A DNA stretch of 64,000 nucleotides from Streptomyces venezuelae ATCC 10712 (GTDB taxonomy: Bacteria; Actinomycetota; Actinomycetes; Streptomycetales; Streptomycetaceae), in NCBI RefSeq assembly GCF_008639165.1, contig NZ_CP029197.1, forward strand, positions 4,902,001 through 4,966,000, given 5' to 3'. The notes below the pieces were generated by a model. The model did no database searches, was not told where the DNA came from, and saw only the letters and a program-made list of their open reading frames with translations. Shown here piece by piece: positions 26,184 to 34,391 of the stretch. Each line of letters begins with the position of its first letter. The first letter of the stretch is position 1. Position numbers and translations under genes: made by a program.

Positions 26184-26807
26184 TCAGACGGGGGTGCGGT
26201 GACGGCCGGCGGCCGCGGCGGCCAGGCGGCCCAGGGCTTCCGGCTTGGCACAGGGGTGGGCGCCCAGTTCCGCCTGGCGCGCCACGATCGCGCGCTCCGC
26301 GCGCATCAGGCGCCACCCGCGCCGCAGCAGGAACGGCACCGACTTCCGCCCCTCCCGGAGGTCCCGCGCGAGCCGGCGCCGGAAGGTCGTCGACGGCCTG
26401 CCGCGCAGGCAGAGCGCGTCCGCGAGGACGTCGAGTTCACGGCAGCGGGCCACGATCTCGGCGGCGAAGATCCCCTCCGCCACGAACAGCGGCGTCCGCC
26501 CGATGTCCAGCCGCTCACGGTCCACCCGCGAGCTGGTGGCGATGTCGTACACGGGCACGTCGGTCCGTCCCGTACGGCACAGTTCCACGATGGCGGAGAC
26601 GGCGGCGTCCGCGTCCCACGACCGGGGCGAGTCCCAGTCGATGTCCGAGCTCCCCCCGACGAGGGGGAGGGTGGGGTCGTCCGCCTCCTTGTAGAAGTCG
26701 TCGAGGCGCAGGACCGGGAGGCCGGTGACGGCGGCGAGGGACGACTTGCCGGAGCCTGAGGGGCCCGCGAGCAGGACGACCCGGGTCGGGATCGGTAGGG
26801 AACTCAC
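26184..26807 (-). CDS. Uridine kinase-like P-loop protein
   Basis: The 207-residue protein has the P-loop AGPSGSGKSSL at its start, then LRLDDFYKEADDPTLP and IDWDSPRSWD, typical of uridine kinase/phosphoribulokinase family members. VAEGIFAAEI matches the Walker B region. It would phosphorylate uridine or a related nucleoside, a salvage step that competes with the catabolic route in this window. The GTG start at 26807 immediately precedes the P-loop strand; the longer ATG frame would add 23 residues that do not match the family. No regulon palindrome lies upstream. Confidence 0.82.
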   Translation of the reverse strand: MSSLPIPTRVVLLAGPSGSGKSSLAAVTGLPVLRLDDFYKEADDPTLPLVGGSSDIDWDSPRSWDADAAVSAIVELCRTGRTDVPVYDIATSSRVDRERLDIGRTPLFVAEGIFAAEIVARCRELDVLADALCLRGRPSTTFRRRLARDLREGRKSVPFLLRRGWRLMRAERAIVARQAELGAHPCAKPEALGRLAAAAAGRHRTPV

Positions 26808-26925
26808 GGGACACCAGTGTGAAGCATTCCCCCGTGCAGGGGACCCCCGAGGAAGGCCGTTGGTATCGAGCATCACACCTCAACTACGCTCGGTGTCCGC
26901 CCGGTCACCCCTCGGAAGGATCATC

Positions 26926-27324
26926 ATGGCGCGTCACGCAGAACCCCGGAACCCCCGCCGCAGCGCTCTGCTCAAGGCAGGCCTCGGCGTCACGGCGGCG
27001 GGCGCGGCGATGTTCGGCGCGGCCGGCGCGGCCCAGGCCGCCGCCCCGGTGCCGCTGCCGGTCGACTCGCTGACCAGGACGGACGCCGCCGCGGCCGGAG
27101 AAGGCGCGCTGTCCGGTGTCACCCACGGCATCGGCCCGCTGACCCGGCTCCAGCTCGACCCGCTGGCGAACACCGGCGTCGACCCGCTCGACAACGGACT
27201 CGGCACCCAGGTCGCCGACTTCAAGCCGGTCGGCACCAACCTGGTGACCGACCACGTCACCAAGGGCGGGGCGGCGGCCGACCTGCCGGTCGTCGGACCG
27301 CTGTCGCGGCAGCTCCTCCCGTAG
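26926..27324 (+). CDS. Secreted protein of unknown function
   Basis: The 132-residue protein has a signal peptide with an Arg-rich N-region (PRNPRRSALLK) and a cleavage site near AQAA-AP. The Arg-Arg motif is weak for Tat export. The mature part is Leu/Asp/Gly/Pro-rich, with repeats of the type LDPLANTGVDPLDNGLG and a terminal VVGPLSRQLLP. GGAAGGA 5 nt upstream supports the start. It resembles the small secreted protein at 20903-21274 in layout. No known domain is recognised. Confidence 0.75.
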   Translation: MARHAEPRNPRRSALLKAGLGVTAAGAAMFGAAGAAQAAAPVPLPVDSLTRTDAAAAGEGALSGVTHGIGPLTRLQLDPLANTGVDPLDNGLGTQVADFKPVGTNLVTDHVTKGGAAADLPVVGPLSRQLLP

Positions 27325-27339
27325 CGCGGAGCGGGCTGC

Positions 27340-28650
27340 TCAGTCGCGGACCCGGCGCAGCCAGGCCACCGCCGCGCTCGGCTGCTTCAGGCGCGCGCGC
27401 CACGGCCCGTCCCCCCGCTGCACATGGACGAGGACGGTGCCCCCGGGCACGGGCAGCGCCTCGCGGCGCCTGCCGATCTCGTTGATGTACGGGTACCGGT
27501 GCTCCGGGAGCTCGGCGGGGTCCTCGTGCCCCGACAGGTCGTAGGAGTCGACGATGAAGTTGCTGTCGCCGCGGTAGTGGAAGGCGACGTCGGTCGCCTC
27601 GCCCGTGTGCAGCAGGACCTCGGGGCCCCCGGACTCCAGGGTGTCCTCCGACAGGCGCCGGGCGGCCGCCAGCGGCAGGACGCGCGCGTGCCACGGCCCG
27701 GCGGCCGTCAGCTTCAGGCGCAGCCGCCCGTTGAGGGGCACGACGGCGAGGAGCCGGCCCTGCCAGTCCTTCTTGCCGCTGTTGACGAGGAGGTCCTTCT
27801 CCTTGTTCGCCGCGGTCAGGGTCCACACGGCCGTGTGTCCGTCCGTCCGGACGGCGAGGTCGACCAGGACGGGTCCGGGCGGGAGCCCCGCGACGTCGAG
27901 GACGTCACTGCCGGAGCCTTCGAGCGCGCGCGGCTCGAAGACGTTGCCGGCGTACGGCCAGTGCGCCGGCACGGGCAGGTCCAGTGCTACGGGCCAGGGG
28001 CCCGGCCCCGGCCCGGCCGGATGCGCGGCGGGGAGCTTGGCCGGGGCCTGCGCTGCCGGGGCCTGCGCCGGTGGTCCCGCCACCTTGGAGGCGTGCGGGA
28101 GGGCTTGCGGCGCGACCGGCGCCGGGGGCGCGTCCTCCGGCTCCTCCCCGAGCTCCACGCCGTGGTCCGTCGCCAGGCCGGTCAGGCCGTCCGCGTACCC
28201 CTGGCCCACGGCGCGGAACTTCCAGCCGCCCGCGCGGCGGTACAGCTCCGCGAGGACCATCGCCGTCTCGTCGCCCGCGTCGGTCACCTCGTACGCCACG
28301 ACCGCCGAGCCGTCGGGGCCGACGACCCGCACGGAGAGTCCCGGCGTGTCCCGCAGGGAGCCGTCGTCCGTCGACGTGACGACGAGGACGCGGGTGATCG
28401 CCTCCTCGACGGCCGTGAGGTCGACGTCGAGCCACACCGTGCCGGCCTCGTCGCCCTCCGCGGCCGCCGACAGCCATACCGCGCCCGACGGGTGGACGGG
28501 CGCGCCGGGGAACACGATGTCGGCGTCCCCCCGGACCCTGCCCCGCTCCGTCACGAGCAGCGCCGCCACGTCGACGCCGCCCCCGACGGCGACGCGCAGC
28601 GCCGCCGTCGGGACGAAGGCGTTGTTCCCCTTGATCAATCCCCTCAGCAT
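27340..28650 (-). CDS. TerD family protein with extended C-terminal domain
   Basis: The 436-residue protein starts with LIKGNNAFVPTAALRVAVG and contains the TerD core (DADIVFPG, VWLDVDLTAVEEAITRVLVV, VVAYEVTDAGDETAMVLAELYRRAGGWKFRAVGQGYADGL). A Pro/Ala-rich linker (about 185-240) joins a second domain of about 190 residues ending in LRRVRD, containing HYRGDSNFIVDSYDL, which is not the TerD fold. TerD proteins bind calcium and are linked to tellurite and phage stress and to Streptomyces development. CAAGAT lies 6 nt before the ATG. It stands alone, without terB, terC or terE. Confidence 0.85.
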   Translation of the reverse strand: MLRGLIKGNNAFVPTAALRVAVGGGVDVAALLVTERGRVRGDADIVFPGAPVHPSGAVWLSAAAEGDEAGTVWLDVDLTAVEEAITRVLVVTSTDDGSLRDTPGLSVRVVGPDGSAVVAYEVTDAGDETAMVLAELYRRAGGWKFRAVGQGYADGLTGLATDHGVELGEEPEDAPPAPVAPQALPHASKVAGPPAQAPAAQAPAKLPAAHPAGPGPGPWPVALDLPVPAHWPYAGNVFEPRALEGSGSDVLDVAGLPPGPVLVDLAVRTDGHTAVWTLTAANKEKDLLVNSGKKDWQGRLLAVVPLNGRLRLKLTAAGPWHARVLPLAAARRLSEDTLESGGPEVLLHTGEATDVAFHYRGDSNFIVDSYDLSGHEDPAELPEHRYPYINEIGRRREALPVPGGTVLVHVQRGDGPWRARLKQPSAAVAWLRRVRD

Positions 28651-28728
28651 GAACGGATCTTGCGGTTCGGGCGCGGGCATGCGCAAGGCCCCCGGGTGCG
28701 AACAACCGGGGGCCTTGCGGGGAGGGTG

Positions 28729-29622
28729 CTAGTACGAGGAGCCGCTCGCGCCCAGCGAACCCGTCGGGTGCCAGACCGTCTTCGTCTCCAGGAAGGCGGT
28801 CATGCGGTCCGTGCCCGGGGACTCGGCGAAGTCCTCCGTGCGCGGGCGCAGGACGCGCTTGAGGTTGTCCGCCGCCGCGATCTCCAGGTCGCGGGCGAGG
28901 TCGCCCTCGGTCGCGCCCGTCAGGTCGATCGCGTTGACGTCCTGGTGGGCCGCCAGGTGCGGGCCCATCTCGGAGGCCTTGCCGGAGAGGATGTTGACGA
29001 CGCCGCCGGGCAGGTCGGAGGTGGCCAGGACCTCGCCCAGGGAGAGGGCGGGGAGGGGGTACTTCTCCGAGGCGATCACGACCGCCGTGTTGCCCGTGGC
29101 GATCACCGGGGCGATCACCGAGACGAGGCCGAGGAAGGACGAGTCCTGGGGAGCGATGACGGTGACGACACCGGTCGGCTCGGGGCTCGACAGGTTGAAG
29201 TACGGTCCCGCGACCGGGTTCGCCCCGCCCACGACCTGGGCGATCTTGTCGGTCCAGCCCGCGTACCAGACCCAGCGGTCGATCGCCGCGTCGACGACGA
29301 CGGCGGCCTTCGACTTCGACAGGCCCTCCGCCTCGGCGACCTCGCGGACGAACTGGTCCCGGCGGCCCTCCAGCATCTCGGCGACGCGGTAGAGGATCTG
29401 GCCGCGGTTGTACGCGGTCGCGCCGGCCCAGCCGCCGAAGGCCTTGCGGGCGGCGACGACCGCGTCACGGGCGTCCTTGCGGGAGGAGAGCGGCGCGTTC
29501 GCCAGCCACTTGCCCTTGGAGTCGGTCACCTCGTACACCCGGCCGCTCTCGGAGCGGGGGAACTTGCCCCCGACGTACAGCTTGTAGGTCTTGAAGACGC
29601 CAAGACGGGTCACGTCAGACAT
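28729..29622 (-). CDS. Truncated, cysteine-free aldehyde dehydrogenase-like protein
   Basis: The 297-residue protein follows the ALDH fold through the N-terminal oligomerisation strand and coenzyme-binding region (VVTVIAPQDSSFLGLVSVIAPVIATGNTAVV), but stops before the catalytic domain. No Cys is present anywhere, so the active-site nucleophile is absent. It overlaps the full-length ALDH gene upstream by 8 nt. The pair resembles ALDH16, in which a complete ALDH domain is joined to a shorter pseudo-ALDH domain that mediates dimerisation; here the two parts are separate genes. A structural or regulatory subunit role is inferred. The start ATG corresponds to MSDVTRLG. Confidence 0.85.
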   Translation of the reverse strand: MSDVTRLGVFKTYKLYVGGKFPRSESGRVYEVTDSKGKWLANAPLSSRKDARDAVVAARKAFGGWAGATAYNRGQILYRVAEMLEGRRDQFVREVAEAEGLSKSKAAVVVDAAIDRWVWYAGWTDKIAQVVGGANPVAGPYFNLSSPEPTGVVTVIAPQDSSFLGLVSVIAPVIATGNTAVVIASEKYPLPALSLGEVLATSDLPGGVVNILSGKASEMGPHLAAHQDVNAIDLTGATEGDLARDLEIAAADNLKRVLRPRTEDFAESPGTDRMTAFLETKTVWHPTGSLGASGSSY

Positions 29623-31051
29623 CGAGGTAGGCCTCCAGACCGTGACGGCCGCCCTCGCGGCCGAAGCCCGACTCCTTGTATCCGCCGAACGGCGAGGTCG
29701 GGTCGAACTTGTTGAACGTGTTGGCCCAGACGACACCGGCGCGGAGCTTGTTGGCGACCGCGAGGATGCGGGAGCCCTTCTCCGACCAGATGCCGGCGGA
29801 CAGGCCGTACTGGCTGTTGTTGGCCTTCGCGACGGCCTCGTCGGGCGTACGGAAGGTCAGCACGGACAGGACCGGGCCGAAGATCTCGTCGCGGGCGACC
29901 GTGTGCGCCTGCGTGACGTTCGTGAAGAGCGTCGGGGCGAACCAGTAACCGGCGTCCGGGATGTCGCAGGCGGCGGTCCAGCGCTCGGCGCCCTCCGCCT
30001 CGCCCTGCTCCACGAGGGAGGTGATGCGGGCCAGCTGCTCCGAGGAGTTGATGGCGCCGATGTCGGTGTTCTTGTCCAGCGGGTCGCCGAGGCGCAGCGT
30101 CGAGAGGCGGCGCTTGAGGCTGTCGAGCAGCTCGTCCTGGATCGACTCCTGGACGAGGAGGCGCGAGCCCGCGCAGCAGACCTGGCCCTGGTTGAAGAAG
30201 ATGCCGTTGACGATGCCCTCGACGGCCTGGTCGATGGGGGCGTCGTCGAAGACGATGTTGGCGCCCTTGCCGCCCAGCTCCAGGGTGACCTTCTTGTCGG
30301 TGCCGGCGACGGAGCGCGCGATGGCCTTGCCGACGGCGGTCGAGCCGGTGAAGGCGACCTTGTTCACGTCGGGGTGCGCGACCAGCGCGGCGCCCGTCTC
30401 CCCGTAACCGGGAAGGATGTTGACGACGCCCTTGGGCAGCCCGGCCTGGCGGCAGATGTCCGCGAAGAACAGGGCGGTCAGCGGGGTCGTCTCGGCCGGC
30501 TTGAGGACGACCGTGTTGCCGGTCGCGAGCGCCGGGGCGATCTTCCACGCCAGCATGAGCAGCGGGAAGTTCCACGGGATGACCTGGCCGGCCACGCCCA
30601 GCGGGCGGGGGTTCGCGCCGTAGCCCGCGTGGTCGAGCTTGTCGGCCCAGCCGGCGTAGTAGAAGAAGTGCGCGGCGACCAGCGGGAGGTCCGCGTCGCG
30701 GGTCTCCTTGATCGGCTTGCCGTTGTCCAGGGTCTCCAGGACGGCCAGCTCACGGCTGCGCTCCTGGATGATCCGGGCGATCCGGAAGAGGTACTTGGCG
30801 CGCTCGGAGCCGGGCAGCGCCGACCACTTCTCGAAGGCCTTGCGGGCGGCCTTCACGGCGCGGTCGACGTCCTCGGTGCCCGCCTGGGCGACCTCGGAGA
30901 GGACCTCCTCGGTGGCGGGGGAGACGGTCTTGAAGACCTTGCCGTCGGCCGCCTCGACGAACTCGCCGTCGATGAACAGGCCGTAGTTGGGGGCGATGTC
31001 GACGACGGACCGGGACTCGGGCGCCGGTGCGTACTCGAATGCAGATGCCAT
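29615..31051 (-). CDS. Aldehyde dehydrogenase, catalytic subunit
   Basis: The 478-residue protein is a full-length NAD(P)-dependent ALDH with PWNFPLLMLAWKIAPALATGN, the glutamate motif LELGGKGANIV, the cysteine motif FFNQGQVCCAGSR and EIFGPVLSV. It starts 5 nt after the deoC stop, so it should oxidise the acetaldehyde released by DeoC to acetate or a related product, acting with the truncated ALDH encoded next. The operon is preceded by the nucleoside-regulon palindrome. Substrate assignment is inferred from context. Confidence 0.92.
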   Translation of the reverse strand: MASAFEYAPAPESRSVVDIAPNYGLFIDGEFVEAADGKVFKTVSPATEEVLSEVAQAGTEDVDRAVKAARKAFEKWSALPGSERAKYLFRIARIIQERSRELAVLETLDNGKPIKETRDADLPLVAAHFFYYAGWADKLDHAGYGANPRPLGVAGQVIPWNFPLLMLAWKIAPALATGNTVVLKPAETTPLTALFFADICRQAGLPKGVVNILPGYGETGAALVAHPDVNKVAFTGSTAVGKAIARSVAGTDKKVTLELGGKGANIVFDDAPIDQAVEGIVNGIFFNQGQVCCAGSRLLVQESIQDELLDSLKRRLSTLRLGDPLDKNTDIGAINSSEQLARITSLVEQGEAEGAERWTAACDIPDAGYWFAPTLFTNVTQAHTVARDEIFGPVLSVLTFRTPDEAVAKANNSQYGLSAGIWSEKGSRILAVANKLRAGVVWANTFNKFDPTSPFGGYKESGFGREGGRHGLEAYLDV

Positions 31052-31056
31052 GTTGA

Positions 31057-32022
31057 TCAGTCCACCGTCACGTAATCGGGGCCGGAGTAACGGCCGGTCG
31101 CCAGCTTCTGGCGCTGCATCAGCAGGTCGTTGAGCAGGCTGGAGGCGCCGAAGCGGAACCAGTGGTTGTCCAGCCAGTCCTCACCCACGGTCTCGTTGAC
31201 GAGAACCAGGAACTTGATCGCTTCCTTGGTGTTGCGGATGCCGCCGGCCGGCTTCACGCCGATCTGCACGCCGGTCTGGGCGCGGAAGTCGCGCACGGCC
31301 TCCAGCATGAGCAGGGTGTTGGCCGGGGTGGCGTTGACCGCGACCTTGCCGGTCGAGGTCTTGATGAAGTCCGCGCCGGCCATCATGCCGAGCCAGGAGG
31401 CGCGGCGGATGTTGTCGTACGTGGACAGCTCGCCGGTCTCGAAGATCACCTTCAGCCGGGCGCGGTCGCCGCACTCCGCCTTGATCGCGGCGATCTGCTC
31501 GAAGACCTCCAGGTAGCGGCCGGCGAGGAAGGCGCCACGGTCGATGACCATGTCGATCTCGTCGGCGCCCGCGGCGATGGCGTCCGCCGTGTCGGCGAGC
31601 TTCACGGGGAGGGCGGCGCGGCCGGCCGGGAAGGCGGTGGCGACCGAGGCGACCTTGACGCCGGAGCCCGCGAGGGCGGCCTTGGCGGTGGCCACCATGT
31701 CGGGGTAGACGCAGACGGCGGCGGTCGTCGGGGTCGTGCGGTCGGTCGGATCGGGACGGACGGCCTTGGCGGCGAGCGCCCGGACCTTGCCCGGGGTGTC
31801 CGCGCCTTCGAGCGTCGTCAGGTCGATCATGGAGATGGCCAGGTCGATGGCGTACGCCTTGGACGTGGTCTTGATCGAGCGGGTGCCGAGGGACGCGGCG
31901 CGCGCCTCCAGGCCGACGGCGTCGACGCCGGGCAGCCCGTGGAGGAAGCGGCGCAGCGCACCGTCGGACGCGGTCACGTCGGCGAATGCGGATGCTGCGG
32001 ATGCAGTGGTGGGCATGGTCAC
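31057..32022 (-). CDS. deoC: Deoxyribose-phosphate aldolase
   Basis: The 321-residue protein is a DeoC class I aldolase, splitting deoxyribose 5-phosphate into acetaldehyde and glyceraldehyde 3-phosphate. The Schiff-base lysine lies in DFIKTSTGK and the proton-relay lysine in GVKPAGGI. It also has VCVYPDMV and EIDMVIDRGAFLAGRY. It is longer than E. coli DeoC because of an N-terminal extension of about 60 residues seen in actinobacteria. GTG 32022 is chosen because TATGCT lies 6 nt upstream, pointing to a leaderless transcript; ATG 32016 is two codons later. It is first gene of the operon with the two ALDH genes. Confidence 0.93.
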   Translation of the reverse strand: MTMPTTASAASAFADVTASDGALRRFLHGLPGVDAVGLEARAASLGTRSIKTTSKAYAIDLAISMIDLTTLEGADTPGKVRALAAKAVRPDPTDRTTPTTAAVCVYPDMVATAKAALAGSGVKVASVATAFPAGRAALPVKLADTADAIAAGADEIDMVIDRGAFLAGRYLEVFEQIAAIKAECGDRARLKVIFETGELSTYDNIRRASWLGMMAGADFIKTSTGKVAVNATPANTLLMLEAVRDFRAQTGVQIGVKPAGGIRNTKEAIKFLVLVNETVGEDWLDNHWFRFGASSLLNDLLMQRQKLATGRYSGPDYVTVD

Positions 32023-32035
32023 CAGTCGAGCATAT

Positions 32036-32047
32036 CTACGCGCGTAG
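32036..32047. promoter_or_regulatory. Nucleoside-regulon operator, site 5 (deoC operon)
   Basis: CTACGCGCGTAG, a perfect palindrome, directly upstream of the -10-like TATGCT (32034-32029 on the minus strand) of deoC. Confidence 0.8.
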
Positions 32048-32136
32048 CGACCTGTACAGAGGAGGGCCTTCGCAGAGCCCGAGGTCACAGCGGGAGGGCG
32101 GCGTGGTGACGCGTGTCCGGGGGGCGCGTGAACCCT

Positions 32137-32152
32137 GTCACACGCCCGTGAC
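32137..32152. promoter_or_regulatory. AfsQ1-type box upstream of the surface protein gene
   Basis: GTCAC-ACGCCC-GTGAC fits GTnAC-n6-GTnAC. The 21 bases around it differ from the sigQ box region at only two positions. It lies 137 nt before the start of the surface protein gene and could also affect the divergent deoC promoter about 90 nt away. Confidence 0.6.
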
Positions 32153-32288
32153 ATGGAGCGGACGGCTCCCGAATAGATGATCAATAGATTTTCCATCAGC
32201 AGCCAGCCAGACCTCACCGGAAACAGTCGGAAGAGAAAAAGCGGCATGCGACTCACACCAGCCACCCACCTGAATCGCAGGAGTCGTT

Positions 32289-33560
32289 ATGCGCACCGCC
32301 CTTCGCACCGCCATCGCCACCGCCCTCGTCGCGGGCATCGCCATCGGCGCCCCGGCGCTCACCACCGGCGCCGCCTTCGCCGCCGACGGGCCGGCCGCCG
32401 CCGCCCCGACTGCTTCCACCCAGGCCCCGGCCGCGGCCACGCCGGCCGAACCCGCCCCGGCCGCCGCAAAGCCGTCCGGCACGGCCACGGCTGCCGCCGC
32501 GAAGGGCACCCTCGTCCGGACCGAGACCCTCAAGACCGGCACGGTCGCCAAGATCTACAAGGTCAAGGACCAGAACTTCCGCGCCGAGCTGTTCCGTGAG
32601 GGCCACCCGGTCGGCGTCCTGGAGGCGATCACCCGCTCCGCCGCCGGCCAGGACAACGGCGAGTTCTTCGTCCTCAACCCCGACGGCACCACCCACAACT
32701 GGGTCGGCAACATCGCGGGCCCGAAGCCCGGCACCTACCGGCTCGTCGACGGCACCGTCCTCCAGCTCGCCCAGAAGGACGGCCGCTACGGCCTCCAGCT
32801 GATCGAGAACGGCAAGGGCCGCGGCTACACCTATGTGAACGGCGCACGTGTCGTCTGGAACTTCGGCAAGGCCGTCGTCGTCCTGGAGCAGGACGGCCAG
32901 TTCGCCGCCTACGTCCCCGGTGCGCCGAAGCAGGCCGTCCCGCAGCCGTACACCCCGTCGTCGGCCAAGCCCACCACCGGCGGATCCGCCGTCGTCCTCG
33001 GCAAGTGCACGGTCAGCACGACCGTCGCCATCGGCGCGGGCACCAAGGCCGAGCTGTTCATGACCCGCCAGGGCCCGCTGGCCGAGTTCAGCACCGCCGA
33101 CGACAACGGCGAGGACCGCGTCTTCGCGATGGTCGACCGGGCGCACCCCTCGCTCCCGGCGAGCGTCGGCATCGTCGGCCGGATCATCAACCCCGACAGC
33201 GCCACCCCGTCGCTCTTCACCCAGGTCGAGGGCGGCGCCGGCGCCAAGGGCTCCACCCACGCCTTCCCGAAGCTGCCCAAGGGCTGCACGCCGGAGACCG
33301 CCCCGGCGGGCACCGGGAGCGGCACGGGCACCGGTACGGGTACGGCCGGCACCGGCAGCAAGGGCGCCACCGGCACCGGTGTCACCACCCACGCCGGCCA
33401 GACCTCCGTCATCCCGAAGGGCGGCGTCGCCGCCGGTGCCGAGCTCGGCACCGAGGACGACAGCACCACGCTGCTCGCGGCCGGTGCGGGGGCCTCCCTC
33501 GCCGCCGCCGGTCTGGGCTTCGTGGTCCTGCGCCGCCGGTCCGCCGCCGCCCGCGGCTGA
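32289..33560 (+). CDS. Cell-surface protein with C-terminal membrane anchor
   Basis: The 423-residue protein has a signal peptide (cleavage near AAFA-AD, residue 32), an Ala/Pro-rich linker, a folded middle region with two similar blocks (about 75-215 and 235-330) and a Gly/Thr-rich stalk. The C-terminus is a hydrophobic helix (LLAAGAGASLAAAGLGFVVL) followed by RRRSAAARG. This layout matches sortase substrates, but the expected LPxTG/LAxTG motif is not present; the closest is AELGTEDD just before the helix. A class F sortase is encoded 150 nt downstream. An AfsQ1-type box lies upstream. The protein probably faces outward from membrane or wall. Confidence 0.78.
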   Translation: MRTALRTAIATALVAGIAIGAPALTTGAAFAADGPAAAAPTASTQAPAAATPAEPAPAAAKPSGTATAAAAKGTLVRTETLKTGTVAKIYKVKDQNFRAELFREGHPVGVLEAITRSAAGQDNGEFFVLNPDGTTHNWVGNIAGPKPGTYRLVDGTVLQLAQKDGRYGLQLIENGKGRGYTYVNGARVVWNFGKAVVVLEQDGQFAAYVPGAPKQAVPQPYTPSSAKPTTGGSAVVLGKCTVSTTVAIGAGTKAELFMTRQGPLAEFSTADDNGEDRVFAMVDRAHPSLPASVGIVGRIINPDSATPSLFTQVEGGAGAKGSTHAFPKLPKGCTPETAPAGTGSGTGTGTGTAGTGSKGATGTGVTTHAGQTSVIPKGGVAAGAELGTEDDSTTLLAAGAGASLAAAGLGFVVLRRRSAAARG

Positions 33561-33709
33561 CCCGTACGGCACTCGTACCGCACCCGTACCGCAGCACCCT
33601 CCCCGCCCCCTGACCCGAGCGGGAGAACACCCCACCCCCGGCCGGTCGCCGCGTCCCGCGCGGCGGCCGGCCGGAGCCCGTCCACCGCCGCCCTGCCCGG
33701 AGCCCGCCC

Positions 33710-34357
33710 GTGAACCGCCGCCGTCGCCCCTTCCGTACCGCACCCGTCCTCCTCGTGGCCGCGCTCGTCGCCCTCACCGGATGCTCCGCCGAGGCCGGGA
33801 GCGGGCAGCGGGCCGTCACCCCGCCCGCGCACGTCACGCCGGGCTCCGCCGCGCCCGCCACCGCCGCCGCGGCCGTGAAACCGCTCGCCCGGTCCCTGCC
33901 CGTCCGGGTCCAGGTGCCCGCCGCCGGGGTCGACACCGGGGCCACCGGGTCCGTCCTGGAGCTGGGGCTCGCCGCCGACGGCACCGTCGAGGTGCCCTCG
34001 GTCGAGGACGCCGACCGGATCGGCTGGTACGGCAAGGGCGTCACCCCCGGACAGACCGGCCCCGCCGTGCTCATCGGGCACTTCGACACCGCCCGCGGCC
34101 CCGCCGTCCTGAAGGACGTCGCCAAGGTCCGGGTCGGTGACGAGATCACCGTGACCCGCGCCGACGGCAGCACCGCGGTCTTCCGGGTCAGGGAGCTGGA
34201 GCAGGTCGACAAGGACGCCTTCCCGACCGCCAAGGTGTACGGCGACACCGCCCGCCCCGAGCTGCGGCTCGTCACCTGCGGCGGCGAACTGGTCGACGGC
34301 CACCGTCCCGACAACATCATTCTGTACGCGGATCTCGTGGCCACGCGGGCCGCCTGA
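33710..34357 (+). CDS. Class F sortase, probable lipoprotein
   Basis: The 215-residue protein has a class F sortase domain with catalytic His124 (LIGHFDT), Cys190 (LRLVTCGG) and Arg199 (HRPDNIILYADL). The N-terminus is Arg-rich with a hydrophobic stretch ending ALTGC (Cys25), which is a lipobox, so the enzyme may be lipid-anchored rather than held by a membrane helix. It follows the surface protein gene, a likely partner or substrate. Class F sortases of actinobacteria are little studied and their signals differ from LPxTG. The GTG start is preceded by a GC-rich stretch without a clear ribosome binding site. Confidence 0.83.
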   Translation: MNRRRRPFRTAPVLLVAALVALTGCSAEAGSGQRAVTPPAHVTPGSAAPATAAAAVKPLARSLPVRVQVPAAGVDTGATGSVLELGLAADGTVEVPSVEDADRIGWYGKGVTPGQTGPAVLIGHFDTARGPAVLKDVAKVRVGDEITVTRADGSTAVFRVRELEQVDKDAFPTAKVYGDTARPELRLVTCGGELVDGHRPDNIILYADLVATRAA

Positions 34358-34391
34358 GTCCTCAGGGGGCCGCTGAGGCAGAATCGGCCCC

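Noticed and set aside
33410..33450. Sortase motif in the surface protein
   Set aside because: No LPxTG or LAxTG is present; AELGTEDD is too weak to call.
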